A stretch of DNA of 64,000 bases from Ectocarpus siliculosus (taxonomy: Eukaryota > Sar > Phaeophyceae > Ectocarpales > Ectocarpaceae). The notes under the pieces are model-generated. The model ran no database searches, was not told where the DNA came from, and worked only from the letters and a program-made list of their open reading frames with translations. This document shows, one piece after another, positions 38,001-50,123 of this stretch; position 1 is the stretch's first letter, and every line of letters starts with the position of its first letter. The position numbers and the translations under genes are program-made. The stretch lies in contig FN649758.1 of assembly GCA_000310025.1 (NCBI GenBank), positions 2,668,954-2,732,953 on the forward strand, given 5' to 3'.

Positions 38001-41000
38001 TGAGGGGGTGAGCCGAGCCCTCGCGGTGTTCCATGCGGGGAGGGGGGGGCTCAAGTGTTGGGTATGTGGAGTTGTCATGACGTTCTACCCGTGGGCGTCG
38101 TTCGTAAGATTATGGGATTTGTCTCCATGATATCTCCCTGCCCCCCTCGGCCTGCCACGTTTCTGCAAGAGACGCGGGTAGAGGCAGGCGAACATTGCCA
38201 CGATAGCAGCAACTTGTCGGCAGGTAGCAGCAACTTGTCGACGAGTTAGTTCCGTTTTTCTGTCGGTCTGTTGTGTAAGGATCGATCGAGGTAAGACGTG
38301 CTACTACCTCTTTTCGTGCTCTTTCTCGCGGAGCGTCTTGTGGAGCCCACAGCAGCGTGCGGACCACCCGCAAACAAATGAAGCTTTCCGCGGTGCCTCC
38401 CAACCCCCCCCCCCCCCTTCGTGGTCCTTCCTCCTGTCGACCTTCCTCTTTTGTCGACCAAAGGTTCGTCGCAGACGTCAAGGTTGGTCTACCCGTTCCC
38501 AACGGCTTCTGGGAGTGCGTCCTTCCGGAAGGATCCCCGTCCGACAGTCGGAGGATGCTGTGGCAAGACTTGCGCCCCGACCGCCGCTCGCGCGCGGTGC
38601 GCGTCTTCGGCGTGTGCGCTGGGAGCAGGAAAGCGCGGCAGAGCTTCGTGTGGGAGGTGCGGAGCCGTGTGCGGAGCCGTGCCACTGACCACTTCTTTTT
38701 ACGGTGGTGCTTTGCATTGGAACGTACAGTAGTCCACTTCTTTTTTATGAAAGTTAGACTCCTCGAGGGTGAGGCCATTAATACTGCTGCCTGCCGCAGG
38801 AGCGTTTACGACCTGCGTCTGTGTACACTCCTCTTGGTAAATTGGTAATGGTGCACTGTTTGGGAGGCTTGGCTAGGGTCTTGAGGGTGCGCTTATTGCA
38901 ACTGGACGTATGGTAGAGGCGCGTTAAACCTTTCGTCTTCCCCCTTGATGCCAATCCTGCCCTTGGAGGCACCACCCTAAGCTTGCCTAGCACGCCGTTT
39001 CGCGACAGTCACCGAACTGCAGGCTACGCATAGCGACTGTCTGGTTGCCACGCACCACCCCACGTCACACCGTTCATTCTTCCCGTAACCTTACTGTGTT
39101 CAGGTGACTACCGGAGGTATGCCATCCCAGATGACGTTATCGCCATCCCTCTCGCATGTGGTTGACGCCGGCGGGTCGTGCGTGTACGTGTGGCACGGGA
39201 ATGGGTCCAACAGAGATGGCCGAAGGTGACTTTGATCTAGTTCATGGTAATGCGTAGGGTGCGCATGTAACAGGGGCACACCCATAGTTAATAAAAAAAA
39301 CTCCAACCGTTTGAGGTGTATCCATTTTAGGGATAGCTTTTGCGTACGTCTCATCAACAGCCTAGCGTGAGAGCAATAATGCCGTTTCGAACCATGCAAA
39401 CATCCGGAAGAACATTTTCGTACTTGATTCTTTATTTCCATGCAACGAAGCAAGTGCTTTCTCTCTGCTCGGTAGAACAGACAAAACTACACTGACAGCG
39501 ACAGTAATGATGTAGACCCTTCCTTCCCTTGGCAGTTTCTCCGTGAGATTTACCCCCCCTCAAAAGCCCTAGATGCCCTCCGATGGCCAACATATGAGTG
39601 TTTCGTTGCTGTTGTGGCGGGCGTCATCGGTTCGTGCAGCCTTGCTGTTCGCGTGGCTCGTGTCTACGCAGCGCGAGTGGAAGGAGGGGCTTCGGTGGAA
39701 CAGGTAGATGCAGGGTCGGAGCCCGTCGGACTCCTCAACTGTTTCATAGGTGAGAACGGTACCGTTACGGCATCTTGAACACGCATCTGGTTCTTGTGGT
39801 TGCCCTGTAGACTATGTTGCCGCCGTAGGTGGCACGGAAAGTGGGAGGAAGCACCGAACAGAATGTACATGCACCGTGGGTCGGTGGCGCACTGGTTTTC
39901 GTCGAACCTTGACGATACTTCTCCGCGTAAATAACTCTTTTACGGACCGAGCCTATGCCTCTTCTTCAAGGAGCGGCCGACGTGTAAGTCCAGTTGTCGT
40001 TGACACCAACACTGCTGTCTCACTCTCTGTCTCTTACGTATGCTGTCTGTCGTACGCTCGCACATCCCCGAAGGCTGGAACCAGGCACTAGTTGAGCCCC
40101 CTCCCATGCCTCCCCTGTCACCGGGACGGACAACATCTCAGCCGGGAAGCAGCGCCGATCTGTCTCCCCTCACGACGCCCACGACAACGGCATCTGACGC
40201 CGCGTCGTGGCCCGCCGAAGGCAACCGGTCGGCGCCGACCGGGTGCCGAACATCCAGCGGCCGCGGGGCATCTTCAAGCAGCGGGTCTTCGGGTTTGAGG
40301 CTCACGCCCCCCGGCCAGCGCACTCCTCCCGGGACCCTGAATTCTCCGCCATCGCTGAAGTGCATGGCCGGCCGGGTGCATCCGCCGCCGCCGCCGCCCC
40401 GTCGTTGTGCCACTGCTGCCGTCGGAGGCGTTACTTTCAACTCGGAGGCGTTTTCGACTCCTCCGAGGAACCGGGGGTCGATGACGTGCGTTCCGATACC
40501 GGGGTGTAACGGGGGTTCCTTTTCACCTATTTCGGAGTTGGGCTTGGCGTCGGGGGTCGACGGGCTCACGGTCGATGTATCATCAAATTGCCTCCCGAAC
40601 GGGTCATCCGGCGCTTTGTCACCGGTGCTTGGCTGCGCCGCTAGCGCGTCAGACGGCCCCAGCGATGATTGGTCAAGCTACGACGCCCTTCGCTCTCCTC
40701 CGCGACCTGCTTCTTGTGCTTCTGGCGGACGCGCGTTCTCCGGAGATTGCGGCCAGGCTGGCAGCTGCGCAGCAGGATCTCCAACGGGCACACTTCCGAG
40801 GAATGCCGGGCACCACCGGTGTGTAGATGGACAAGGCGAGGGCGCTTCTGGCAACGGCAAGAGCCAGCGCGAATGTCCCGCTAATAGCGGGCGTGATGGG
40901 CACCGAAGCATGGATGGAGGCGAAGGAGGCTCTGGACGAGATGGGGACGGCGGAAATCCTAGCGGACGAGAGAACAGCGAGGGAGGCGGTGGCGGTAGTG

Positions 41001-44000
41001 GCGACGATGGAGATGGTCGCGGTTCCGACGGCAGCGGGAACGGCGACCAAGACGGGAAGGTGAACAAGAATGCCGAAGATGTTGATGACGACGAAGCCGA
41101 GGAATGCGATTCGCAAGAGGAGACAGATACCTTCTTGCGTCTATCGGAAGTGGAGTTCTGCGAAGGGGTCGGCACTCTCGAAAGCGGAGGAGCAAGTTCC
41201 GAACTGTCGGTAACAAGCATCGAGGCGTTCGGAACATCGACTGGCGGCGGAGGGAGCGGCGGGGGAGTCGAAAACGGCACCGCTCTGTCTCGACACCTCA
41301 GCGACTTCTTCCGGTCCCCGCTGTCGCTAGACTCGCCGCCACTCCAACGCTTTTCTTCGATACGGTCGCTGTCTGACGTGCAGACCGGAGCTCGGCTCTT
41401 CGACAGCGTGAGGAGCGTTCGTTCGGAGGACGATAAGTCATCCAGGAAGAGCGGTAGCGGCAACCTCTCCGACAGCGTGAGCTGCGTCCGTGCTTTCGGT
41501 GCTACAACCGGCGACACTGCCGATGATGTCTCCACCGACCTCGGTGTCGGATTCATAGTCGACGGCGAAGAAAGCCCACGATGTTCCCCTCCGCCGGCCG
41601 TATCCGGTTCCGCCGCCAGCCTCCCGGGTTCTCTTTCTCCGCAGGGAGGCGCTACCAACGACCACTCCGCGCCGCCGCCTATTCCCACCAAGGGAACCGA
41701 AGACGTGCTGGTCAAGGAGAACGTCGACAGGTTCCCGAAGGCTGCTTCGGATTCCGTGCTCGAGGATCATCTTCTTGTCTCTGCCGCAGTCGCGGCCTTC
41801 AAGCCCCTCGAAACGGCCGATGGAAAGCAGGAGCGCGCCGCCGGCCTTGGCGATGAAGGTGGCGGTGGTGGCGGCGGTGGTCGCGAGAGCGAGGAGGAGT
41901 GGCTGTCCCACCCGGAAGAGGAGGCCGACACCGCGCCCGCGGGGCCAGGGGATTGGATTGGACGCGCCCTTGAGGCCACCCTTGTGTCAAAGCGGGCAGA
42001 GGCTGCACCGCAGTGCGCCGCCACGAGCCACGCAGGCAACCCCGAGACGGCCGCCGCCGTAGCGGAGGGAGAGCGAGGAGGCGAAGAGGACGCGGGAGCC
42101 GGCGCCGGCCACGAGTGGGCTGGCCTTAACGACGACGGTTCGTGGCGGACGGAGGTGGCAAGGCGGGCAGCGGGGGAGGCCGGGGCCGTGGAGGCGGAGC
42201 GCCGCCGCTTGGCGAAGGTCAAGGCGGACGAGTCGTGGAGGTCGGATGCTGCCGGCGAGGGCCACGGCGCGCCTCGAAGGGACAGCGTTAGCTTCACCCA
42301 GCTTCAAACCGGCAACGTCAGGTGGGGCTTGGAAGATCCGTGGAATCAGAATCAAGCAGAGTCTGAACGCCTAATGAAAACGCGTGTGTGTGCGGCATAC
42401 ATCCAGGTGTTTTTTAAGAACATCATCATGGTCTAATGATAGTCGATATCCTCCCCATCTAAGCCGTCTAACGGCTAAATAGGTTGGGGGTTCGAATCCC
42501 GGCGAAGTGTTTTTTTTTCATGCACAATCGTACCTCGCACCTCTTCTCTGCAATCCGCCGCTATCGTCTGTTTCACATGATATTCTCCAGGGACAAGCTG
42601 AACGTGTTCGAAGGGGCTTCCGGTTCCAAGGTCGGCAAGGAGAAACCTGGAAATCGGTCGAGTGTCGGTGCCCTTCACGGCAGGGGGCTGGTCACCGCCT
42701 GGGCCAAGGTAAGTGGATGCATGTACAGTCAGTAGGCGCTTCCACAGTTTTGGAGGCAGGCTGGCCTCCACACTTCTGGGTTCGTCGGCACAGACTAACT
42801 GCCGTGTCGTTTTACCCTTTCTTCCGCGCAAGGATTTAAGGTGTCGGATGTTGCCTATTCAGCAAGGTGCGGCTCGTCGCCGGCCGGCATCGGTTACGTT
42901 TCCCGAGACAACCATAACATGTAACCAAATAGAAGCCATTCATCCATCTGTTTTCTACCCAGTTCACCTCATCTGCCCGAAGTGCGCGACGGAGATGACC
43001 GTCAAAGAAATCCTCACGGTGCAGAAATTTTCAAGAGGATCTCGGTCGTCACCCGTCGACGACAACGAGGCTACCCAGCCGTTCGCTGCCGTGCCTCCCT
43101 ACTTCGCTTTTTTTTCTCTCTTCGGCACATTTTAATTATTTCGTCGTACTGCTGTAACACTTATTCTGCAACGAATCGAGAACGAGCGCTGTAGTCCTCT
43201 CTTTAGAATGCTGCGTCGTCTGATTTCCTTCCGATGGGAACGTGAACCTCTCAGCAAACCCGTCCTCCCTCCCCTGCCGTGCTCCCACCGCTCCCCATCG
43301 CTCCCCCAGAAAACCACGGATCACCACCCCGCCTCCACCGCGATCAACGAACAAGACAGCAGCGGGCGGTCCTCGTCTCCTCCTTGGTCTACCGGAGGCC
43401 GGACACGCTCGCCGCCGCCCCGCGCCGGCGGCTCGGACGAGCAGGAGGAGTTTACGTGGAAGGCCGGACCGTCACCTTGCCGGCTGAAGGGGAGGCCAAG
43501 CCTAGGCCTTATCCGCAACGGGCAGGTCCGGATCATGTCCAAGGCGTTGCTGATGTCTTGTCCGGAGGGCGGGCGCGAGGTGAGGTGATTGCCACGGGCG
43601 ATATGAGGGCGGGGCGGGGTTTTCGAGTCTGCCGTGGGGGTCTGGAAAACGGGCCTCGCTTTTTGTTCTGAGTGCAGCTGCGCTCGCTGGCTGAGCACGA
43701 CGTGTGCATCGTGTTGAAGATCCCGACATTTGTTTATAGACAAGTCGCAGGTGGAGTGAGGGCAATATCAGCTGCAACATTTCCCGTGTTGCCTACAGAG
43801 ACAAACGTGCGTAGTAACCTCCCACCGACTCCCACCTTTTCCCGTCTCTCGCTGTCTCTTGTCCTGGCATATCCGTGTCTCCCGCATAGACCAACACCAA
43901 CCACGGAGGTAGTTGCTTGGGCGGGAGCCTTGACGAGCCACCGATGCCATCGACACCGCCACCGCCGCTGCCAGCCTCAATCGCCACACCGCCCCCGCTC

Positions 44001-44746
44001 CCCGCCCGCAATAGCTTGGTTGGTGCTAACCCCAAGCGGCCCCTCCCGGCACGACCAACCCGTGGCAGCGGCAGCGGCAGCGGCAGCGGCAGTATCAGCG
44101 CCGGGCAACGTCCGGCAGCGGCCAAGGGAAACATCTGGTTGGCGAAAGCCGGGTTGACTCGCAAACATGTTGCAGGGTCGTCGTCCCCCCCGCCTGCACC
44201 GCCGGAGACGCCACCTCGCGAAAGTGGTTCGTGGCGGCGGGGGGGGGGGGCGCCCACACACCTTGCTGGCGGTCGTGCGGGCGGCGGGATGGCCGCGGCG
44301 AGGGCCAAGGGCGCGAGCGGGGCTTGGGCCAAGCTGCATCGCAGGTGCGGATGTAGGGGCCGGAGCGCTTCGCTTTGTAACGTGTGGCGGGCAGTGATTT
44401 CGGGAGTGAATAAATCAAACTACTGCCTGTCGTGCGACCCTATGCTTTGGACTCGTGGATGTTATCTTTCGTTCACCCTCAGCGCTAGTGACCATACCTG
44501 ACAGCCTGGGGGCTGGTTCTGGAAAGCCTGCTGCTGTGTATAGCGGTCGCAATGGGTTGTATTGAAAAAAGTAGATGGGGTGGAAATTACAACGATCGCG
44601 GGTTGCTCGTAGCCCTTTTCGCCAATGTGTTTCCCCCTTTATTTTTGGCCTCCCGGCCGGATCGCTGCAGGCTCGAGGAGGAAAGCAAGAACTTCAACGG
44701 GAAAAGGCGCGCCGAGGTCGTGCCTCCCGTGGTCACCAGCGGGTGA
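35013..44746 (+). CDS. gelsolin-repeat actin-binding protein with long acidic insert and proline-rich tail
   Basis: Seventeen exons: 35013-35402, 35983-36145, 36423-36706, 37003-37166, 37343-37604, 37865-38007, 38464-38656, 39104-39225, 39640-39749, 40074-42321, 42591-42708, 42833-42866, 42963-43018, 43310-43579, 43678-43701, 43890-44344, 44671-44746. Together they code 1,703 residues. Gelsolin-like repeats cover residues about 190-610. Diagnostic pieces are LQLVYVWIGRDAGVEACAAA, LLEVEQGQEPALFLALF, YYWHGVGE, SCVYVWHGNGSNRDG and VEGGASVEQVDAGSEP, matching the family pattern of W-x-G followed by an EGxEP-type strand. Gelsolins sever, cap or nucleate actin filaments, often under Ca2+ control. 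Residues about 610-1360 are one Ser/Gly/Pro and acidic exon. About 1400-1530 holds LICPKCATEM and SCPEGG. The end has PPPPLP-type profilin- or SH3-binding motifs. Start: first in-frame ATG after an open upstream stretch, so a 5' extension is possible. Exons 12-15 are the least certain. The exon 4 to 5 junction needs a GC donor. Confidence 0.78.
36423..39749 (+). other. region coding three gelsolin-like repeats (exons 3-9 of the gelsolin gene)
   Basis: Repeat 1 spans exons 3-4 (DAYLFHFKES, VYVWIGRDAG, EVEQGQEPALFLALF), with a Ser/Gly insert from a (GGCAGC)n tract at 36543-36582 between its strands. Repeat 2 spans exons 5-6 (RSYICLVRP, YYWHGVGETAAV, ILLCQQVDRMF). Repeat 3 spans exons 7-9 (VPNGFWECVLPEG, VRVFGVCAG, VYVWHGNGSN, VRVARVYAARVEGG). 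The repeats are divergent, and calcium-binding residues cannot be assigned with confidence by eye. Villin headpiece sequence was not seen. Confidence 0.75.
40074..42321 (+). other. 2.25-kb low-complexity exon of the gelsolin gene
   Basis: One exon of 748 codons, open from the acceptor at 40073 to the donor GTCAG|gtgggg. It opens WNQALVEPPPMPPLSPG, has a poly-Pro run (HPPPPPPRR), a Gly/Asp/Asn-rich middle, a strongly acidic core (EDVDDDEAEECDSQEE), a Ser-rich stretch with many potential phosphorylation sites (SLDSPPLQRFSSIRSLSDV), and a charged helical end (EAERRRLAKVKADESWRSD). The length compared with ordinary gelsolins suggests a regulatory linker. This is inference from composition only. 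Confidence 0.75.
42429..42518 (+). repeat. tRNA-like / SINE-like element in an intron of the gelsolin gene
   Basis: A box-A-like tggtctaatgat (42429-42440) resembles a tRNA D arm. A perfect box B, ggttcgaatcc (42489-42499), follows 60 bases downstream, and then a run of nine T (42510-42518) that would end Pol III transcription. A small hairpin (agccg/cggct, 42462-42476) sits where a variable or anticodon arm would be. No acceptor stem forms: the bases before the T run do not pair with those before box A, so this is not an intact tRNA gene. It is best read as a degenerate tRNA or the tRNA-derived head of a SINE, on the same strand as the host gene. Confidence 0.55.
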
Positions 44747-46266
44747 TATACTCTGCTGGACGGCCTATTGGTGCGGGTGCAACGTCGGGTGCGGTGAGAC
44801 GGGTGCCGCTAGCAATAGGTAGCAAGCAGCCAGACCTCGAGCAGAGCGGCATTCACAAGCCGAGCTAGAGAGGGGCTAACACATACGTCACCGGTAGCGG
44901 GAACAAGCTCAATGTATTCAATAGCACGGAGGTGGAGGTGGAGTTGACGAGCATCGTGTGGGGGGGGTGCCTACCTGTCAGGGTGCGCAAGGTTTCACCC
45001 AACCCCGTACTCAACGGAGCACCGTACATGTTTTGTAGTGTTCCTGACCGCGGCTGCTCGTGAGTCTACACTTGGGGGGAAGAACCGTGCGAGGGTTTGT
45101 CTTGGTTGGGGATGGTCGCAAGCATCTACACAAAACTGCACAACCTAGTGCATGTTGATACAAGGGTTTTTCACATCAGTTTGCCGTCAGCGTGTTTGTT
45201 TACAAGTAGAACGATCGTGTAAGTGAGCAAGAAGGAAGTAATGTGGGCTTGTGCTTTTTTTGCTTGCTGCGTGGTTTTCGCGTGTGTGAGTTGTGGTACG
45301 TTATGGAGGAGATAGTCCCGGGGGATTGAAGAGGAATGAAAATATGACAATGCACTAGAGGTGATGTCGGGCAACAAGGAGCGGTACGTCGGTCCTTGGT
45401 GCGGGGCGAAAAAAGCAATGTTTACATGTTTTTGCTTGGCTGTTCTCGTCGTGATCAATATGAAGGGCGGGGTGTTGTTTCGATGTAATCGTTTTTCATT
45501 GTCGCTGTCGCTATCGCTGTCGCTGTCAAACTGTTGTGGTTGTCGTCGTCGTCGCTGTTGATGTGGTGTTCATGTTAAAAGTAGCTGTGACTTCTTCCAT
45601 CTCGTACGCCATCTTCCGTACTATTATAGTCCAGCTGGTGTAAGAACACGGCACTTTCTTCTCTCGAGAACGCAAGTTAGCCCTGTGTGTTGTATTTAAC
45701 TTGCAGGGAAAACCCTTCCCACCTCCAGGGTGTGGCATGAGGTTAGCCTGGTCAGCAGTATATATCCCGACAATGATCTTATTTCGGGCTCCGCAGGGAT
45801 GAGAGGAATGCCAGGATAGTTGTGTTGGTAAATGGCTCGTTTTGCTGACGCACCCACCGCGTGGAGCAACGGCCTCTATTTTATTTGTTGCTGTTCTTTG
45901 TCCCACAGCAGTAGTTTGATTTATTTTTGTTTTTCTGAACCTGTTGGGAAGTTTGTCGTTGCAAGTGGTGGCACTGGGTGTTTTGGTGTGTTTTTGTCGA
46001 AGTGTTTGAGTTTCTTTTTTGGGGTTGGCTCGGGACCACGGAAATTCGTTTCATCGCCTCGTTCGAAGAGCAAAAAAGGAGGTGTAGGAGTCTAGATAGA
46101 GGTCAAGACATTTTTACATTGAAGGCACAAAATATCAACAATACCTCTGAGCGCGTCACTGTATAGTTCACTGTGTCCCGTTGCCATGTGAACCCCGGGT
46201 ATCAACACCTTCTATTAGCGATGCTGATACAAAGAACAAGGTTTTTCTACCAGGCATAAGCTAATA
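44747..46266. other. gene-poor region between convergent genes
   Basis: 1.5 kb between the stop codon of the gelsolin gene and the stop codon of the EGF gene, which converge here. It should hold both 3' UTRs. I see a (GCTGTC)n-type tract at about 45502-45528 and T-rich sequence, but no further coding exon, RNA gene or clear poly(A) signal. Confidence 0.6.
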
Positions 46267-48694
46267 CTACTTGGCGAGCACGGATTGCTGCCCGCAGTTG
46301 AAACCGTAGTATCCTGTGAAACATTCACATAGGCCTGTTGCGTAGTCGCACGTCCCTCGATTTGAGCAGTCCACGTGGCAGAGGTTGCCCGCACGGCCCT
46401 GTTGTTCCACGAGCAACACATGCAAGAGATGTTTCAATAGTCGCTTTCGAGTCACCCACGATCGCATGAGTCTATCGTTGGGTAATCGAAGGCTTTGGCA
46501 CATGTGTGGAGCACCGAAGTTGTTGTGTTCCCATGTATGGGCAGTCATTCAGTGAACCAACTACCCCACTACAACAACCGCCGAGCACCACGCGTGCCCT
46601 GACGCCCAGATCCCCAATTACGAGAAATGACGACCATATCATCTGCAGCACTAACCGAGCCATCATCTCCCCCCCCTCCCGTCACCGAAGCTGATCGATC
46701 AAGATATATCATGTGTGGGTCTAGGCTCACCGCTGTGCCTAGGTAGACCGACGAAGACGTAACGTTGAAACAGTCCGTCTCGTCCACATCAGTGGACGGA
46801 TCGTCACCGCTAGGGCAATGCCTCAAAGAACAGTCGGGCCCAAACCACTCAGGCTCTTGCGTTTGCCCCGCACCAAGCCCGACCTCCCACTTTGAATCGC
46901 ACACGCACCCGAAGATCATTTCTTCATCCCATGTGACTGTGTCGTCTTCTCCTGCACGTTTTGGGGGATGAAAAGATTGAAACAAGAGTGGCGACAGGCT
47001 TACGTGAGCCCTTCGAATACGAACAGAGCTTGTAACGGGAGGGTGAGCGTCGACCAAAATCTCGACAACCGCGGAGTACGCAAACCTCGCATCTTCCACT
47101 GTCGAAGCTCTGTACGGTTACCCCGACTTACTCTCGACCTTTCATTGGTGCCTGCCCAAAACACTTCCAATCAACTGAGGAATTGGTTTTTCTCTGATGT
47201 GCGGCCGCGCCCTGCTCACCATCACCCACCCACGTGGCCACCTTTCACTACGCCACGTTTCATCTTAGTATCGCCTTGCCTGAATATGTAGTCACGTTGG
47301 AGAGAGGGAGTGCATCTGAAGTCACCGCTAAGGCTTTCATATTGACGCAACGGCCGTGGTCTGAACAATCGTCCGGGCAGCCAGATCGCTCGCAGGCTGC
47401 TCCAGTAAATCCGTCAAAACATTCGCATTCTCCACTGTCTCGATCACAAAGTCCCCTGCGTGGGGTACGGGGTGGTCACCAAACGAGAGGGTTACATTGA
47501 AACGTGATTCGGTGGGTGCACCTGTGAACGTGGAGTGAATCATACACCCCCGGGGCTACAACGTATTTTTGTTGTTTCTTTCGAACTGCTTCATTCTTAC
47601 TCGGTTTCTAGGCCACACGTTGGGGAGAGGCACACACACGGAACGCACATCATCTCACCAGTCACATTGACTGCAAGGCGCGGTGTTAACTGTTACGAAC
47701 CCGTCTCTCTCCCCACTCCCTCTTCCAGGGGCATCCATTCACCCCAAGTTCAACAAGATGTGTTGGACGCGACCAAAGAGGCGTTCCATGAATGAATGAA
47801 TGCCGGTGGATCGCCCCGCAATGCAATGTCTGCGGTATTGATAAATCGGGCGGAACTTGCTGCGTCGTTGATCTGGTGCGTACATGAAAGCGCCGTTATT
47901 GGCTACAAATGCCGACCTGCCGGAACATTCCTGCTCCTGGTGTGCGCTCAAGGATCCTGTTGGTACGTCTCCCCACGCCTTGCCGGCAGGGCATACTCGC
48001 GCAGAACAATCCGCAGCACGGTACAGGGTAAGGTCGGTGTCTGCCCCCCAGCCCTCATAACACGTGCACCTGGGATAACAGCCATCGAAGTTGCACATAA
48101 GAATACTCTTGCCCTGCAAGCGGGATCAACCTACTGCAGCTACTGCACTAGTCTACTTAGCGGCTGGGTGTAGTCGGAATATCCGTCCAGACCAGGTGCT
48201 TGGAAGCGGATGTAGTCTATGTCATTTGTCGCCGACAGGTGAGAAAGGATTATGCAAAATCCAGACCAAAGTCGTCGGCAAACAGACCTCGCTTTATAGG
48301 GTAACGCAGCTAAATGCACCCACCTAGATTACTGTGGTACTACGTACTGTAAGTGCGCATGTAGACTTGTACATCAGCCATAGTCTTCATTTGTGTATGC
48401 TACGGATCCACACAGCAGTGATTTTCAATACGACGACAGGTTGGCGACAAGTTGTTCCAGATCCACAGTAGACTGCGCACGCGGGACACCACCATTGCAT
48501 GGCCCCCATACATACCTATTGGAAAAACAGCTCGTGACACACCACACGCCTGCTGCACGCACTTACGTTCTGGTGCCTGTGTTGCACGTGCCATGCCCGT
48601 TGCACCAGTTGAAGAGTGAGCACCCGGCGTTGCCTTGCACGGTGGTGAAGATCCACGAGGACACCAAGAGCAAGAAGAACTTCGCCAGCGTCAT
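46267..48694 (-). CDS. small secreted EGF-like repeat protein
   Basis: Complete five-exon gene: 48694-48567, 48069-47917, 47455-47280, 46951-46731, 46398-46267, coding 269 residues. The N-terminus is a signal peptide ([21 protein letters not shown]), after which Cys-rich modules begin at once. In order these are [11 protein letters not shown]...CTCYEGWG...DCSARVCP, then [20 protein letters not shown], then CSDHGRC...GCVCDSKW...[12 protein letters not shown], and last [20 protein letters not shown] with a short tail and stop. No transmembrane anchor is seen, so a secreted or cell-wall protein is likely. The pattern C-x2-(N/G)-x-G-x-C with CxC and DCSxRxCP is shared by EGF-type proteins of oomycetes and brown algae (established for the lineage; ligand unknown). 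All introns have good boundaries except intron 3, which uses a GC donor (TTCAG|gcaagg), and intron 2, whose donor is gtcggc. Confidence 0.88.
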
Positions 48695-50123
48695 ACTCTT
48701 TGCTCAGTGAAGCATCTTCTTTCGGAAATCCGTGGCATGTGCTTAGGTCGGCGATATCAGTCGTGGCTTGGACAACAGGGTCGTGTGGGCAAGATCCAGT
48801 GGAGGGGTTATTGGTGAGTTGGTGGCCGATTGTGTCGGTTCGTCGAAAGTATGACGGTTTCATGTTGAAAAATAATAGTCTATGGACGGACGCTCAAAAC
48901 AGCTCGTTCTCATAGAAGAGGTCCGAAATGTAGAGTGTAGTCAAGGACATCAGGCTAAATCGACCGAGTCGATAGGGTCCTATTGAATAGGATGCCTACG
49001 CACTTGATTGACAATGCGTATGCATCCAATGTCCGCTGTTGCTGGGAACCGTCCGTCAATGGGCAGACTACAGCAGTACAACATACTGTAGACCGTGAAG
49101 ATCCCTGCGAATCTACAACGTTGTAGCTTTCACACGACGTATCGAAGCATGCTGTTACGAGCCTTTTCTCCGTAACCAGTCAATGTTTGTCAATACATGC
49201 GCTGCGAATCTGTTGCTTACCAATACCGTGCGAAGGTCACGTAAGATACCACACCCCCGTAAGACTGGATTCCAAAGATCCAGTGCCCCACAGGATGTCA
49301 AAATCAAATGATACTCGGCTCAACCCCCCCGACGAGACGGTTCTAACGCTCGCTGCCGTTGTCGGCCCCGAGACAGTTCTAATGCCGCCATTGTCAGCAC
49401 CTTCACTGCATTGAGTTTTTAAATATAGTTCCAGGGGTGCGTGGCATCCTGTGCGACCTGCGATGCGACGGACGGTTCTTGCACATTTCGGTAGATGATG
49501 CTGCGAACCGTAGGCCCAGCAGTAAGACGTGCCGTAGATGTGCCTATGTTTCTGAGGACATCGCTCACATTGTCCTCCCGATGTGTCGTTTGACTGTGGT
49601 TGAGATGTTTCTTTCTGTGTTTCATACTCGTTGTTTTTTTCGTGCTTACCCGTGCTGCTGTTGAGGGAACAGGAAGGTGGGAAGAGTGACTATTCACCAT
49701 CAAGCAAGGACCGGATCCTTGCGAAACGTTGGCAATCACAGTTGTTGCGAGAGGGATACATGCACATGAAAAGAAAAAGCTGTTTCCATGTGGCTCTCTC
49801 TACTCGGTTTCATTCCATCAGACTTTCTCCTATCTGGAGGCAACGGAGCGGGGGATGGTAACAGGACCTACACATACTTTGGACCCCCGCGCGTATTAAA
49901 CGGAGGGCAAACTGAACCCGATTCGTCTCTGTTCAATGCCTTCGGAGTGTCAGTGCCAGCAGCGTAACTATATGTACTCCGTCCGGAGTAGGAAATTTCG
50001 TACGCATAACCGGTGCCCACTGACGATCGGTACCGTTGCACGGCAAAGTGCAGGTCATTGGTCATCGAAAAAAACAAAACTGTGCACCTTCCTCGCGCAG
50101 ACATAATCTACCGTCCGCCATAA
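48695..50123. promoter_or_regulatory. intergenic region upstream of the EGF gene
   Basis: 1.4 kb between the stop of the CSPP-like gene and the start of the EGF gene, both on the minus strand. It must contain the EGF promoter and the CSPP-like 3' UTR. A short two-copy repeat of period 36 lies at 49334-49400 (gagacggttctaa and gagacagttctaa), and the recurrent motif tacagcagtac occurs at about 49069. No TATA box is convincing. Confidence 0.45.

Noticed and set aside
39538-39639. Open frame directly upstream of exon 9 of the gelsolin gene (FLREIYPPSKALDALRW)
   Set aside because: Its acceptor at 39537 has the wrong phase for exon 8, while the acceptor at 39639 fits in both phase and gelsolin alignment.
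42429-42518. Functional tRNA gene
   Set aside because: Box B and a terminator are present, but no acceptor stem and no proper 5-bp T stem or anticodon arm can be folded.
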